Source: Fibrobacter sp. (GTDB lineage Bacteria; Fibrobacterota; Fibrobacteria; Fibrobacterales; Fibrobacteraceae). Taken from it: a stretch of DNA of 54,505 nt. Position numbers and translations under genes: made by a program. Location of the stretch: assembly GCA_017412605.1 (NCBI GenBank), contig JAFPWY010000005.1:1-54505 (forward strand), in the 5' to 3' direction. Shown here one piece after another: positions 17,325-28,000 of the stretch (the first letter of the stretch is position 1; each line of letters starts with the position of its first letter). The notes below the pieces were generated by a model. That model did not search any database, was not told the DNA's origin, and saw nothing but the letters and a program-made list of their open reading frames with translations.

Positions 17325-18494
17325 GTGCTGTTGCAGGGATTCCTGAAAACGGTCCGGAAAATCTATTTCAGCCACAATATCGTCTTGTGGCTGATTCTCC
17401 TCGTTTTGCCCGTGGGAGTCTCGGTATTCATGCTGGGCCTGTTCTCGTCGCAGATTGTGCAGCATGTGCCCATCGGTATCGTGCGTCAAGACGACAGCTA
17501 CCTTGCCGACCGCCTGGAATCCAAGTTGCGTTCCAGTCCCGTTCTGAACGTGAAGATGGTTTGCCATGACATGGGCGAGTGCGAGCATGCTGTCATTCGC
17601 GGGGATCTCCAGGGTTTCCTGGTCTTGCCCAACGATTTGGAACGCCGTGCCCTCAGGTTCGAAAGCCCCGTGATTCCCGTCTATTCCAGCGGGCAGAATT
17701 ACTTGACCAACATGTTCGCGACCAAGGAAATCCGTGCGGTACTTTCGGCTGCAGGGAGCGAAATGTTTACTGCCCAGATGGACGATCCCGTGAAGACGGA
17801 AATTCACTCCGTCGGCAATGTCGAGGGCAACTACCAGGGCTTTCTTGGGCTTGGACTCGTGACTGCGCTGTTCCACCTCGCGGCGATGATTGTCGGCGTG
17901 TATGTGGCCTCGTTCCCGCTTCGTGACCACCGCGTGAGGGAAATGCTCGGCTATGCCCGCGGTTCTCGCTTTACGCTTTGGTTTGCAAGTGTTGTGCCCA
18001 TGAATATCATTCTTTGGCTCGGCATGATCGGTTGCTATGCCTATAGCCACAGGTTGCTTGCACCCCTGACCCTTAACGAATTTGTGATGACGGCTGCCGC
18101 TCAACTGTTCATGATTCTCGCCTGTTCCGGTGCCGGCATCGTGTTTGTCGGCGTGGTGGGCGTGATGAGGATTGCGACGGGTGCCGCAGGCGTCATTGGT
18201 AGTCCGGCCTTCGCGTTTGCAGGGCAGACGTTCCCCGTGATGGCCATGCCTTTTGCCGTACGCTGCTTCGCCTTCGTGCTCCCGTTGACTCATGCGCTCA
18301 AGATCCAGTCGATGATGCTCCTGGGTGACTTGAGCATGGGCCCTGCATGGGAGGTGCTGAAGGTGCTTATCGGGATGGCCCTGTTCTGGAACCTCCTGGG
18401 AGCCATCCTTATGTCGATGCGCTGGAAACAGTTCGCCCGTAGGGAGGCCGAGTTCGAGGAGAAAATGCGAACGGCTCCGGAGGCTTCCGCATGA
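17325..18494 (+). CDS. ABC-2 type transporter permease
   Basis: The 389-residue protein has one N-terminal transmembrane helix (about 20-42), a periplasmic domain of about 140 residues (HVPIGIVRQDDSYLADRLE opens it), then five to six helices in the C-terminal half. This is the ABC2_membrane_3 layout of YhhJ/YbhS-like drug or lipid exporters. The start is GTG 17325, preceded by GCGGAGG at 17312-17318; no ATG gives a complete first helix. The gene overlaps the next permease by four bases (ATGA). No ATP-binding protein is encoded in this operon, so the motor must come from elsewhere or be absent. Confidence 0.85.
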   Translation: MLLQGFLKTVRKIYFSHNIVLWLILLVLPVGVSVFMLGLFSSQIVQHVPIGIVRQDDSYLADRLESKLRSSPVLNVKMVCHDMGECEHAVIRGDLQGFLVLPNDLERRALRFESPVIPVYSSGQNYLTNMFATKEIRAVLSAAGSEMFTAQMDDPVKTEIHSVGNVEGNYQGFLGLGLVTALFHLAAMIVGVYVASFPLRDHRVREMLGYARGSRFTLWFASVVPMNIILWLGMIGCYAYSHRLLAPLTLNEFVMTAAAQLFMILACSGAGIVFVGVVGVMRIATGAAGVIGSPAFAFAGQTFPVMAMPFAVRCFAFVLPLTHALKIQSMMLLGDLSMGPAWEVLKVLIGMALFWNLLGAILMSMRWKQFARREAEFEEKMRTAPEASA

Positions 18495-19672
18495 TCCGTC
18501 GCCTTTGGAAAGTGGCTTTTGCCGAATGGAAACTGATGTACACGGACCCTGCCGCGGTGCTCCTGCTCGTGGTGGCGGGCGTCCTGTACGCCTTCTACTA
18601 TCCGACCCCGTATATTCACCAGACGGTGACGAAGGTCCCTGTTGCCATTGTGGATATGGACAACACGGCGATGTCGCGAGACCTTATTCGCATGGCTTCG
18701 GCATCGCAGCAAATCGAGGTGAAGGCGGTTTATTCCGAGATGATGCAGGCCGAGGAAGCCATGTCCCGCGACGAGATTTATGGCTTTATGGCCATTCCCG
18801 AGAACATGGAAAAGGACATCCGCAGCCATCGCCAGGTGACGGTGAATATTTTCACGCACGGGGCTTATGTGATGTTCCATGGCGCCATAGGTACGGCTTT
18901 TTCGACTTGTGCGTTGACGCTGGGTGCGACGAACAAGGTAAAGCAGATTGCGCTTTCCAAGAAGGTCCCCTCCGCAAAGGCCATCGCCATGCGCGACCCG
19001 TTCCCCCTCAGCATCCAGACGCTGTACAACAGTACGGGCGGCTATGCCAATTATGTGGTGCCCAGCGTTTTGGTGGTCATTCTCCAGCAGTCGCTGATTA
19101 TCGGGATTTGCGTATTGGGTGGTTCCCGTGCACATCGCCGGTTCCGCAAGAAGATGCGCAACAGTCCGGTGGAAAATGAAACACTACCTTACCGGTACTT
19201 TGGACGTTCGCTGGCTTACTTTGTTCATTATTGCTCGTTTATCCTGTTCTACCATTGCATCGTTTACAATCTTTTCGATTTCCCGAGACGCGGTGAATTG
19301 TTGCCCATGGTGGTTTTCTCGGTCGTGTTCCTTGCATCGACCATCAATTTGGGAATGGTGGTTTCGCAGGTGTTCTTGCGTCGCGAATCCAGCATGCAAC
19401 TTTTCTTGTACCTTTCCATCCCGATTTTGTTCCTTGCGAATTTTAGCTGGCCCAGTTACCTGATTCCGTCTTGGATGGTTGCCGTCTCGTACATTTTGCC
19501 GAGTACATTTGCCGTGCCTGCTTGGCTTTCTATCGAACAGATGGGGGGCGATATCTACGACGTGGCGCCTCGGCTGTACTTGCTTGCCGTGCAGGCCGTG
19601 GTGTACCTTGCGTTGGGGCTTTTGCTGACGCGCGCCCGCGACAAGGTCAAGCTCGACATCGGTGATATGTGA
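18491..19672 (+). CDS. ABC-2 type transporter permease (second of pair)
   Basis: The 393-residue protein has the same architecture as its upstream neighbour: first helix near residues 20-37, a periplasmic domain starting VPVAIVDMDNTAMSRDL, and five to six C-terminal helices ending LGLLLTRARDKVKL. The two permeases likely form a heterodimer that works with the HlyD and TolC proteins encoded just before. The start overlaps the preceding stop (ATGA). It is the last gene of the operon; a pair of inverted and direct repeats follows instead of a classical terminator. Confidence 0.85.
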   Translation: MIRRLWKVAFAEWKLMYTDPAAVLLLVVAGVLYAFYYPTPYIHQTVTKVPVAIVDMDNTAMSRDLIRMASASQQIEVKAVYSEMMQAEEAMSRDEIYGFMAIPENMEKDIRSHRQVTVNIFTHGAYVMFHGAIGTAFSTCALTLGATNKVKQIALSKKVPSAKAIAMRDPFPLSIQTLYNSTGGYANYVVPSVLVVILQQSLIIGICVLGGSRAHRRFRKKMRNSPVENETLPYRYFGRSLAYFVHYCSFILFYHCIVYNLFDFPRRGELLPMVVFSVVFLASTINLGMVVSQVFLRRESSMQLFLYLSIPILFLANFSWPSYLIPSWMVAVSYILPSTFAVPAWLSIEQMGGDIYDVAPRLYLLAVQAVVYLALGLLLTRARDKVKLDIGDM

Positions 19673-19685
19673 TTTGAGGGATTAG

Positions 19686-19783
19686 AGGCTAGAGGTTAGA
19701 GGCTGTAGTTTTTCTCTAGCCGGAGCCCCCTCCTGGAATGCGAACTCAGGCTAGAGGTTAGAGGCTGTAGTTTTTCTCTAGCC
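19686..19783 (+). repeat. Two 36-bp direct repeats with internal inverted arms, heptamer-type
   Basis: The same 36 bases occur at 19686-19721 and 19748-19783. Each copy begins GGCTAGAG and ends CTCTAGCC, so each can fold into a hairpin with a TTTTT stretch on the right arm. The sequence is built from 7-base units (GAGGCTA, GAGGTTA, GAGGCTG) and runs on as CTAGCCC, CTAGCCC and CTAGATC to 19797. It may serve as the terminator of the ABC operon. Confidence 0.8.
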
Positions 19784-19838
19784 CCTAGCCCCTAGATCCT
19801 ACCCCCTTTTTTTGTATATTATGTCCTGAGGTAGATAT

Positions 19839-20552
19839 ATGTACTTTGATCCTTTATACATGATGATTCTCCTGGTGACGCTTGCCTTGTCTGGCGGTGT
19901 TTCCATGCTTGTCAAGTCCCGTTTTGCTGCGGGCCAGAAAGTGAACATTTCCAGCGGCCTCACCGGTGCCGACGTGGCGAAGGCTATCCTCATGGACGCG
20001 GGCATCACCGACGTGCAGGTGCTTGTGCATCATGGGTTCCTCTCGGACCATTACAATCCGCTGAACAAGACTCTCAACCTTTCGAAGGAAGTGTACTACG
20101 GTCGTAACGCGAGTGCTGCGGGTGTCGCCGCGCACGAGGTGGGCCATGCTATCCAGCATGCGCAGGGCTACTTCCCGATGTGGCTGCGTTCCGCCATTGT
20201 GCCGGTTGCAAACATCGGTAGCAATCTTGGTCCGTGGCTCGTGATTATCGGTATCGTGCTGATGAGTGCTGGCCGTGCGCTGGGCTATTCTCTTGCGCTG
20301 GTAGGTGTTATCCTTTTCGCTGCCGCGACGCTCTTTACGCTCGTGACCGTGCCGGTGGAATTCGATGCCTCTTCCCGTGCCAAGAAGGCGCTTGCCCGCA
20401 TGGACGTGGTGGCACAGGGCAGGGAATACAATACGGTTTCCGGAGTGCTCTTTGCTGCCGGCCTCACTTACGTGGCCGCCGCGATATCTTCCATTCTGCA
20501 ACTGCTCTACTGGGCGTACCGCGCTGGCCTTATTGGCGGGCGCAGGGACTAG
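19839..20552 (+). CDS. YugP-like membrane zinc metallopeptidase
   Basis: The 237-residue protein has an N-terminal membrane helix (about 5-25) and three more hydrophobic segments in the second half. The zinc-peptidase motif HEVGH is at 99-103, followed by AIQHAQGY. The pattern ...SSGLTGADVAKAIL, LSDHYNPLNKTLNLS and FDASSRAKK is characteristic of the YugP/Zn_peptidase_2 family, usually about 225-235 residues. The His and Glu residues for catalysis are intact. Its physiological substrate is unknown. The small CxxC gene lies eight bases downstream and is likely cotranscribed. Confidence 0.9.
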   Translation: MYFDPLYMMILLVTLALSGGVSMLVKSRFAAGQKVNISSGLTGADVAKAILMDAGITDVQVLVHHGFLSDHYNPLNKTLNLSKEVYYGRNASAAGVAAHEVGHAIQHAQGYFPMWLRSAIVPVANIGSNLGPWLVIIGIVLMSAGRALGYSLALVGVILFAAATLFTLVTVPVEFDASSRAKKALARMDVVAQGREYNTVSGVLFAAGLTYVAAAISSILQLLYWAYRAGLIGGRRD

Positions 20553-20560
20553 GAGGCTTT

Positions 20561-20845
20561 ATGGCTGTAAGGACGCTGACCGTAGAATGCCCCATGTGCA
20601 AGGGCGAACTCGTTGTCGATGCCGACACGGGCGAGGTGCTCTCTCACAAGGAATACAAGAAAGAAGTCAAGTCTTTCGACGAATTCCTCAAGAGCCAAAA
20701 GAACCGCGCTGCCGAGCTGGACGCACTCTTTGCCGCAGGCAAGGAGAAGGACAAACAGCGGGCTTCCATCGCCGAAAAGAAGTTCGAGGCTGCCAAGCAG
20801 AACAAGGATTTGAAGGATCCGCCGCCCACGATTAACTGGGATTAG
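20561..20845 (+). CDS. Small CxxC-motif protein
   Basis: This 94-residue protein starts at ATG 20561, directly after a strong AGGAGG (20551-20556). A longer same-frame reading runs inside the peptidase gene and is not real. The N-terminus, VECPMCKGELVVD, holds one CxxC pair (Cys10, Cys13), a half zinc ribbon that would need a partner or dimer to bind metal. Residues about 30-85 are charged and helical with many Lys, Glu and Ala. No membrane segment or signal is present, so it is cytoplasmic. I do not know its function. It converges with a FISUMP lipoprotein gene 21 bases later. Confidence 0.75.
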   Translation: MAVRTLTVECPMCKGELVVDADTGEVLSHKEYKKEVKSFDEFLKSQKNRAAELDALFAAGKEKDKQRASIAEKKFEAAKQNKDLKDPPPTINWD

Positions 20846-20866
20846 CGGAAGAAGAATTTTTTTTGA

Positions 20867-21658
20867 TTAATCCATCACACAGCGAATTGAATTTCTGTAA
20901 ACATTGCTTATGTATTCTACGGTATTTCCCATTACAACAACATAAACAAAATCGGAGTTTTTTTGTGTTGAACTCAAAATAGATGCGTTAAATATTAACG
21001 TTCTTCCACCTTCGTACATAAAACCGGATGGAAGTATGCTTAATGCGCAATTGTCTGTTCCTGCAAGAGTGCGGTCGTGTTCATTTGGATACAGTTTTGA
21101 TATGGAAAAAAAAATTGTATCCGCGCTTTTCATTCTATTCGCTACATCAGAATTGTTATCATCTGATGCTTTCATTGCATTCTCAAGAATTTTCCATTCC
21201 TCTTTAGTTGGTATATGCCAGCCTTTTGGACAAATGGTATCTGCCAAAACTGAGTCGATAAGGCCAAATCTGTTGCCATTTTCAATAATGGAGTAGTATC
21301 GTCCAAAGTTGTGGCATAGACTTTCCTTGCAACATTGCATGGTCTCACAGTTATGCTCAACCAGTTCGCAGTATTGTCTTATAAAACTAGTATCACTACT
21401 GCACGTGCTATAAGGTGCATCATACCTCAAGTTTTCAGCCATCCAAACTTGATTGCCAATCGTTGTATATTTATATGTCTGTCCATCACGTTCATCTGTA
21501 AATGATCCACGGTTGGGCATACCGTAAATGTTTGTTCCTTCTGCGGGACACACTTTTTCCGCTTCCCATGGTTCAACGTCGTCATCGGAATCGAAAATAC
21601 ACGCAGAGAAAACCAACGGTATTGTGAAAAGGAGAGTTCTCTTTATTAAGTGTTTCAT
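20867..21658 (-). CDS. FISUMP-domain lipoprotein
   Basis: The 263-residue protein has a lipoprotein leader ending FSAC (Cys20), followed by an acidic run FDSDDD. The FISUMP domain core follows (GMPNRGSFTDERDGQ, then YTTIGNQVWMAENLRYD), and later ICPKGWHIPTKEEW and the C-terminal RNSIRCVMD. The many Cys residues (VEHNCETMQCCKESLCHNFGRYYS) suggest disulfides in an extracytoplasmic domain. Its closest relative in the window is the gene at 38351-39139, which shares the same Cys-rich block, rather than the three nearer FISUMP genes. It is transcribed away from the giant gene. FISUMP function is unknown; surface exposure is inferred from the acidic signal. Confidence 0.88.
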   Translation of the reverse strand: MKHLIKRTLLFTIPLVFSACIFDSDDDVEPWEAEKVCPAEGTNIYGMPNRGSFTDERDGQTYKYTTIGNQVWMAENLRYDAPYSTCSSDTSFIRQYCELVEHNCETMQCCKESLCHNFGRYYSIIENGNRFGLIDSVLADTICPKGWHIPTKEEWKILENAMKASDDNNSDVANRMKSADTIFFSISKLYPNEHDRTLAGTDNCALSILPSGFMYEGGRTLIFNASILSSTQKNSDFVYVVVMGNTVEYISNVYRNSIRCVMD

Positions 21659-21748
21659 GCGTTCCTCTCAATAAATCTAACATCTCGTGTTGAAAATGTC
21701 AATTATGTAAAATAATTAATCATTTACAACTAAATTAGTTCGTGGCTC

Positions 21749-21777
21749 TTGACAGGAAATTTACTTTTTCCTAAAAT
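21749..21777 (+). promoter_or_regulatory. Sigma-70-like promoter of the giant surface-protein gene
   Basis: TTGACA (21749-21754) is exactly 17 bases from TAAAAT (21772-21777), a near-consensus promoter. The spacer contains the inverted pair AGGAAA (21754-21759) and TTTCCT (21767-21772), a possible operator. Transcription from here gives a leader of about 255 bases before ATG 22041. Confidence 0.65.
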
Positions 21778-21844
21778 TTTGCTGACATAGTTCTGTGCTG
21801 CAAGGCATAGAACACTTGGTATTAGAGTTTTCTGCTCTTATTCT

Positions 21845-21959
21845 CTGTGTGAAATCGGCAAAATTTCAATTCTAATGAGAGTAAGACGGACGCTCACGCC
21901 CATTTGGGCGTGGGGCGTTTGTGTTTGCTATTAGAATGGCTTTGCCGAGCCACACACAG
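21845..21959 (+). promoter_or_regulatory. 115-base imperfect palindrome in the leader of the giant gene
   Basis: Nested arms pair across the whole element: 21845-21851 with 21953-21959 (CTGTGTG/CACACAG), 21856-21862 with 21941-21947 (CGGCAAA/TTTGCCG), 21869-21876 with 21930-21937 (ATTCTAAT/ATTAGAAT), and 21895-21901 with 21906-21912 (CACGCCC/GGGCGTG, loop ATTT). It lies between the promoter and the start codon, so the transcript should carry one long hairpin. It could be a regulatory leader structure or a MITE-like insertion. Confidence 0.6.
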
Positions 21960-22040
21960 GTAAGTGCAGACGATGCCACGCCTTTTTTTTGCGGAAAAAG
22001 TCTGTTTTCTTGGTGTGAGGGAGTTGAAAAGGATGGGATA

Positions 22041-25000
22041 ATGAAAAAAGGAATGCGATTCCTGTGCAAAGTCGTATGCTTTGCGGTGGTACTTTTGTGC
22101 GCAGGTAATTTATCTGCGGCTCAAGTTGAACCTGCTTCGGGGACTATCTATATTCTTCTCGGCACATCGAGAGGTGGGCAAAATGTCACGGATTGGCAGG
22201 GCGCGGGAATCAAAGGCTTTGTCCAAAATAACATTCTCGGTGCTTCTGGCGATACCTCGCTCGTCAACGAATATTATTACGATCTTTCCTCGGGGACTCC
22301 GGCTGAATTTGCCAGGAATCGCCTTTTCCGTTCTTCAGGGACGTCAATTCTTGATTCTGCGCAACTTAAATGGTTTAAGAATTCGAAGAACTCCGTTGTT
22401 GTGTCACAACGAAACCATTACAAGAATTTGTCTGCATTAAAGTCTGCCCGCCCGGACTCGGTGCCTTCCCGCTTTGTCGTGATTGCCGATGGAGCAGCGG
22501 GCCTTGCCGTGCGCGAGTATATCCAGAGCAGTGCATATAAGGGTGAGATTGCCAATGTACTTTTCTTCAATACCCCTCATGAGGGGACGGGCCTGGCGGA
22601 CCAGGTCGTGCTTAGCGGGACGAACGGTTTGGATCGTGATTCTGATAACTCAAAGTATGTTGCGCTTGTCCCGCTTGCGCTCGCAGCGTACATTGTGGGC
22701 GGTGTTGACGGCTTGCAGGACCTGATGATTTCTTTGCTGAAGGATGCCGTGATGGCGATGGCGTACAGCGTGGGCGATGTCGGCGATGTGCTTAGTGGCG
22801 ACAGTCTGTTAGAGGGTTACTCTGCTGGCAATGCGTCTACGTGGTACTTGACACAGGACGCCTCCGAAAGCGATGGGAAGTATAAAGACGCTTTGTCAAA
22901 CAATACCGTGGGTGCCGATTCGCTTTTGGGTAGCGTTCAGTTGTTGAATTCGTACTCAATGAACTCCGGGTTTAACCACCCTATGTACAATGTTATCTAT
23001 TCTTACGGCTTGCCCAGCGTGGGTAACGGTCGCCGCACCCTCCCGGATTTCGTGGAACAGGCAAAGTCGCATGTGTCGACAAAGAAACTGGCGCAAGTGC
23101 TTGCGGATTCGCTTGGCAATACGCTTGGAATCGATTTGTCGTCGGCATCCGATGCGGTTCGGGCTCGCCTGGATTCAATGGCGCGAGACATTCTTTCGGG
23201 TACGGCAGCCTCGACGCTTTCACGGAAGTATGGCGAATATTCGGGACAAATCGGCACGGCGCTCAAGGTTGCGGAAGGAGTCAACGAGATTCGTAACATG
23301 AAACTGAACAAGGACGATGTTCCCGGCAGTCTGTACAAGTTGCTCCGTGTGGTGGACAAGTTTATCCCGGATTCGTACAAGTCGGAACTTTATCTGTTAT
23401 TCATGAAGTACTTCTCGCCGGAGGTGCGCGATGCTCTTTCTAATACGGGCGATAAGGTTCATGAGGGGCTTGCTTTTGCGGCAAACAGTCTCGCGAACTA
23501 CTCGCTGAACTTCTTTGACGAGGGCACGTTCGATGTGCCCTATTATAGTGCGATAGGCGAGAGTGTGAAGGCCTTCCGCGAGGCGGGCGCGGAACGTCGT
23601 GGTTACGATTTTGGCGACATCCTGGACAAGCGCTCCAGCTACGCTACTGCATTCTCGAGTTATAAATCCAAACTCAAGGAACTGGATGAATATCGTGACC
23701 TCCTCGCCGATATCGGCGAGCTGGAAGCCGACCGCCAGGTGGTAGACTTGGCTTTGAACGTAGGTTGTGAAATTGCTGACAAGGTTAATCCAGGTGTCGG
23801 TAAAGCGTGCAGTGCAGCCGAGTTCGCTACGAACGTGGCTCTTGTGGGAGCGATTTCGTCGAAGACGGCGAAACTTGCCCGCAAGTCCGGTGTTCTTGCG
23901 CATACACGTTCCCTTGCATTGATGGCTTCTGTGACGGAGAAGGAGAACTTCTCCGCCCGCGATTATCACGACACAACCTTCTTGGTTTCTGTTGCCGATT
24001 TGGAACAGATGCTCTCGGCGTCCCCGCATGTGTACATCGTGTCGGAACGCACGGTACAGGGCAACGACACCTTGATAGTGCCGCAACTCGTCGACGACAG
24101 CGGAAACGGAATGACAAAGATAAACCTCCGCAATTTTGAACCCGCTGGCAATACGGCCTCCAGCATCCCGCCGATGGAGGTGAAGGACGTTAGCTACGAC
24201 GCTGCCGGCAACCGTATTGTCCGTTACGGCGAACTCAAGAGCTTTCATGCGACATCGTACCTTTCGGAAATCGTGTTCCAGATAGACGACTTGCATCCGG
24301 ACAGCATCCGCTCCTTCAGTGTCGATTTCAACAACCGCGGCCAGATTATTTTCGACAGGGGTGACGGCGCGTGGAAAGTCTATTTCGAGATTGCTTACAG
24401 CCGCATGGAACCGCTGGCGGAACTCTCTGCAAGTCCAGTTTCTCCCGATGGTCGGTTTATACTGAACATTGAATCAGTGCTGAACCTTTACAAACAAAAA
24501 ACAGGTAACACCATTCCACCCTCGGCGATTCTCGGCGACGGGACGAATGTTCTCTATGTAGCTGTAGTGAACAAACTGGGTGCATCTTGCAGCGCCCGCT
24601 TCTCGTACCTGTTCCAGGCGACGGAATTGAAGGGAGAGCCCGGCTGGCCGCTCAAGTATACGGAAGTTTCCCGTTTCGGCAATGCCTACGCGACTCTTTA
24701 TAACGTTGCCTACGACTACATAACTGTAGATTCGGCTGGGCTCAGGGTGACGCAACTTTCTACCGGCAAGAAGGATTCCGTCGCGGCCAAGGTCAGTCTG
24801 GATTATGCTTCTTCATATGGGTCGGGCTGGCGTGCGGATGTCAATACGGACTCCATTTGGAACAACATAGATACGCTATCGTCCGGTGACTATCTATTTG
24901 AATGGGATTTTGCGATAAAGGTGACGACCCAGAGCGGCACGAGCGTTTCGCATCATGTTGTTCCTTCCCGTGCACGGCTTGACGCCACGCGGCCGGGGCT

Positions 25001-28000
25001 CAAGTTGCAAGTTCCCAACCATGTGGTGGGCGGGACCCTTGCGGATGCGAACTGGGCGAACGTGCGCGACACGCTCCGCGACGGTGCCTTGCGCGCTATC
25101 CGCGCCTTTGCTGTCAATCTTTCCTTGGGTACCGTAGATACTCTGTTCTACAAGGCTCACGTGAATGCGGAATTCCAGGATATCCGTTGGAAACAGGCGC
25201 ACGTACCCATGGCCGAGGGGCGTTACGCTGTCGTTGTGCAGGCGTACGATTACGGTGATCCCGATGCGGCCACGATGGACTCGCTACAGCATGTCGGACT
25301 GGATTCCGGGCGCACCTCTTGGTCGAAGGTGATAGATGCGTCTACGGGCAAGTTTGTCCAGGGCATCAACGGCGTGACACTCAATGACACAATCTGGGTG
25401 GACCGCACTCCTCCCGCCATCGTGGCGGGCTCGACAAGCGTCCATTCCGTTCCCGATTCTTCGCGCACAGGCTGTCTCGATTCGTCGAAGGTCACTTCTG
25501 TCGGTTATCCAGTGTACAATTCGTGTAACAGGCTCGCGCTCTCGTTCAATGTCCGCGACGTGCTCGCCAATCGTTCTGATGCTCAGGTACGTGTGAAACT
25601 GCTGTTTAAGGATTCCGTCACCGAGCACGAACGCTTGTTTGACGACGTGCTGGAATGGAATGGCAATACGGGTCATTACAACTTTATTGAGCCCGCTACG
25701 GGCCGCATCCGTGACGGCGTGTATTCGCTGACGGCCGAAATCCGCGACATGGCCGGAAACGTTACTAAGGAAAAACTTGCGGACAAGGTTGTGTTCGACA
25801 GAAGGGCGCCTTCGGTGAACCTCCGTGCGGGAGCGTTCTTCCCGACGGATTCGTCCGTTACCGATGCCGTGGCGGATATTTCGCAGGCGGCCGACGATTC
25901 GCGCAACGTGTCGGCTGTCTCTTGCTACAGGATGCTTGAGACTCCGGATTCCACGTTTGCCTGGACGTTTGTCCGCAAGGATTCTGCCTCGGCGACGGCA
26001 GACTTGTTCAGCTTCGCAATCCCTGTCATCGACTGGGCGCACGGCAGGGCCGATGGACAGTGGTTCCTGCATGCGCGCTGCTACGATGATGCGGGCAACC
26101 CGGGTTACGGCATGGACTACTTCGGTGTGGGGGCTCGTTACCCGCGCATCACCTACCCAGGTGACACCGTGAACTCGTTCTACTATGGCACGGTTTTGAT
26201 TAAGGGCGAGGCGCCGAACCCGTCGGTACAGGAACATTCCGATTTGGGAGTGTCTTTCGATGTGGAATGGAAACTTGACACCGCCACGACGTGGCGTACC
26301 GATGGGATTGAACTTATCACGGTCGGTGCGGGCTCGCAGGTGAGGGATCTTGCGCTTTGGCATATCCCCGATTCGGTTTCTGGTATGTGCGTGTTACGGC
26401 TTTCAGTGCGTGCCTGCGATACCTGTGCCCCGGTTACGGACGAGAAAGAAGTACCCGTATATGGGTGGTTCAATCCGCTGCTTGATACTGCTGCTGTGAA
26501 GGTCCTTGTCAAGGCTCCCTTGGGCCAGTCCGTCGGTGTTTGGGACACGATTGGTATCACTCTTGACAAGCCGGGCGATACGGCGCTCTGGAAACTGGAT
26601 GCCCGCCTTTATGTGCGCTCGCAGTCGGATACCTCCCTTGTCGAGGCGATGACCTATTCCGTGCCGCGCATGAGCGTGCCGCCGTTCTCCGGGGAACCCT
26701 CTGGACTTTTGAATGGGTTGCATGTATGGCAGAAGGGTGGTGCGTGGACGCTGCGCTGGTCTGGCACGGCGAAGGGCGCCATTGCCGATACGGCGGTGCT
26801 CGACTCCTTGCGTCGCGATTCCACGTACACGGTCCCTGCGAATGTGAAACGTATGGTTCCGAGGCTTGTGCTCAAGTATCGCGAGGGTACGTCCGTTGTA
26901 GGAGGCGTTCCGCCCCGCGCGCGTCGCGATACTGTTTCGGTGCCTGCCGTGTCGCTTGATTCGTTGGGTTTGGTGATTCCTGCTTACGATAACGTTCTGG
27001 AATGGAACCTGGACAGTTTGGACGGCGACACGCTCCGCATCACGTTCAATTCCGATTCCGCATTTATCGTGGACCTTTCTACTGTTCAAGGTGCCGACAG
27101 CATAATCTATTGCGGAGCCGCGTCAAGGCACGCCTATGATGCTGTCGCGGGGGCGTTTGGTGTTGGGACCCTTTATGTGCATCCGGACGAGTATGGTGTT
27201 CGCTTGCCTTGGAGGGGCATCGCCCGTACGGGACAGGTTCCCGGCAGCGATACGGTGTTCGCGAAGTTCATCGTGTATGCGCTCTCGGACCCGTCGCGCG
27301 TTGTCACCATAGACACGTCGTGGCTCTTGGTGCGGGCTTCTGTGGCTATGGTCGCTGTAGACACGCTTGCGCCCGCCCCGGCGGATATCTATTCTCCGAA
27401 CACCTCGGGGCAGAAGAGTGTGTTCCGCTACGGGATTGCGGGCCTTGGCAGCCACGTGCGTACCGAGGTGCTTTATGCGAATGACAGCGTTGCGAAGACG
27501 TTGGATGCAAATCTGTTTGTTAAGGCGGGACTCTCTGATGCGACTTCCATGGTGTCGTGGGACGGAAAACTGGCTGACGGCAAGATGGCACCGCTGGGCG
27601 AGTACAGGTTTCGTGTATGCATCCTGGATTCTGTCGGGAATACGGTGTCGAGCATGGAATCTAAACCGTTCCATATACTGGACGGGAGCAGTGTAATTGC
27701 CGTTGGCACGGGCGGTGTTGGCGGTACGACTGCCGAGTTGCTGATTGACGAAGTGTTTGAGGATTTGGGCGAGGCCCGTTTTGTAGGGAGTATCGACTAC
27801 CTGATGAAAGTGCGCGAGCAGGGCGAGTTCTTGCCGGAACAATACCGTACGTTCAATTACCGCTGGAGTGTGCCGACGGACGCCAAGCAGGCCCCCGCGC
27901 TTTGGCGTAAGACACGCTTTAGCCTCGGCATCCAGCGCCAGAGGGACAAATTCCCGGTGACGATTGCTGTGCTGCTTGCGACGGAAGGGTATGATTTGCG

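Noticed and set aside
16116-18293. Long minus-strand open frame of 725 codons opposite the HlyD and ABC permease genes
   Set aside because: It is a shadow of strongly biased plus-strand codons; its product is rich in His, Arg and Gly with no domain, while the plus strand encodes clear protein families.
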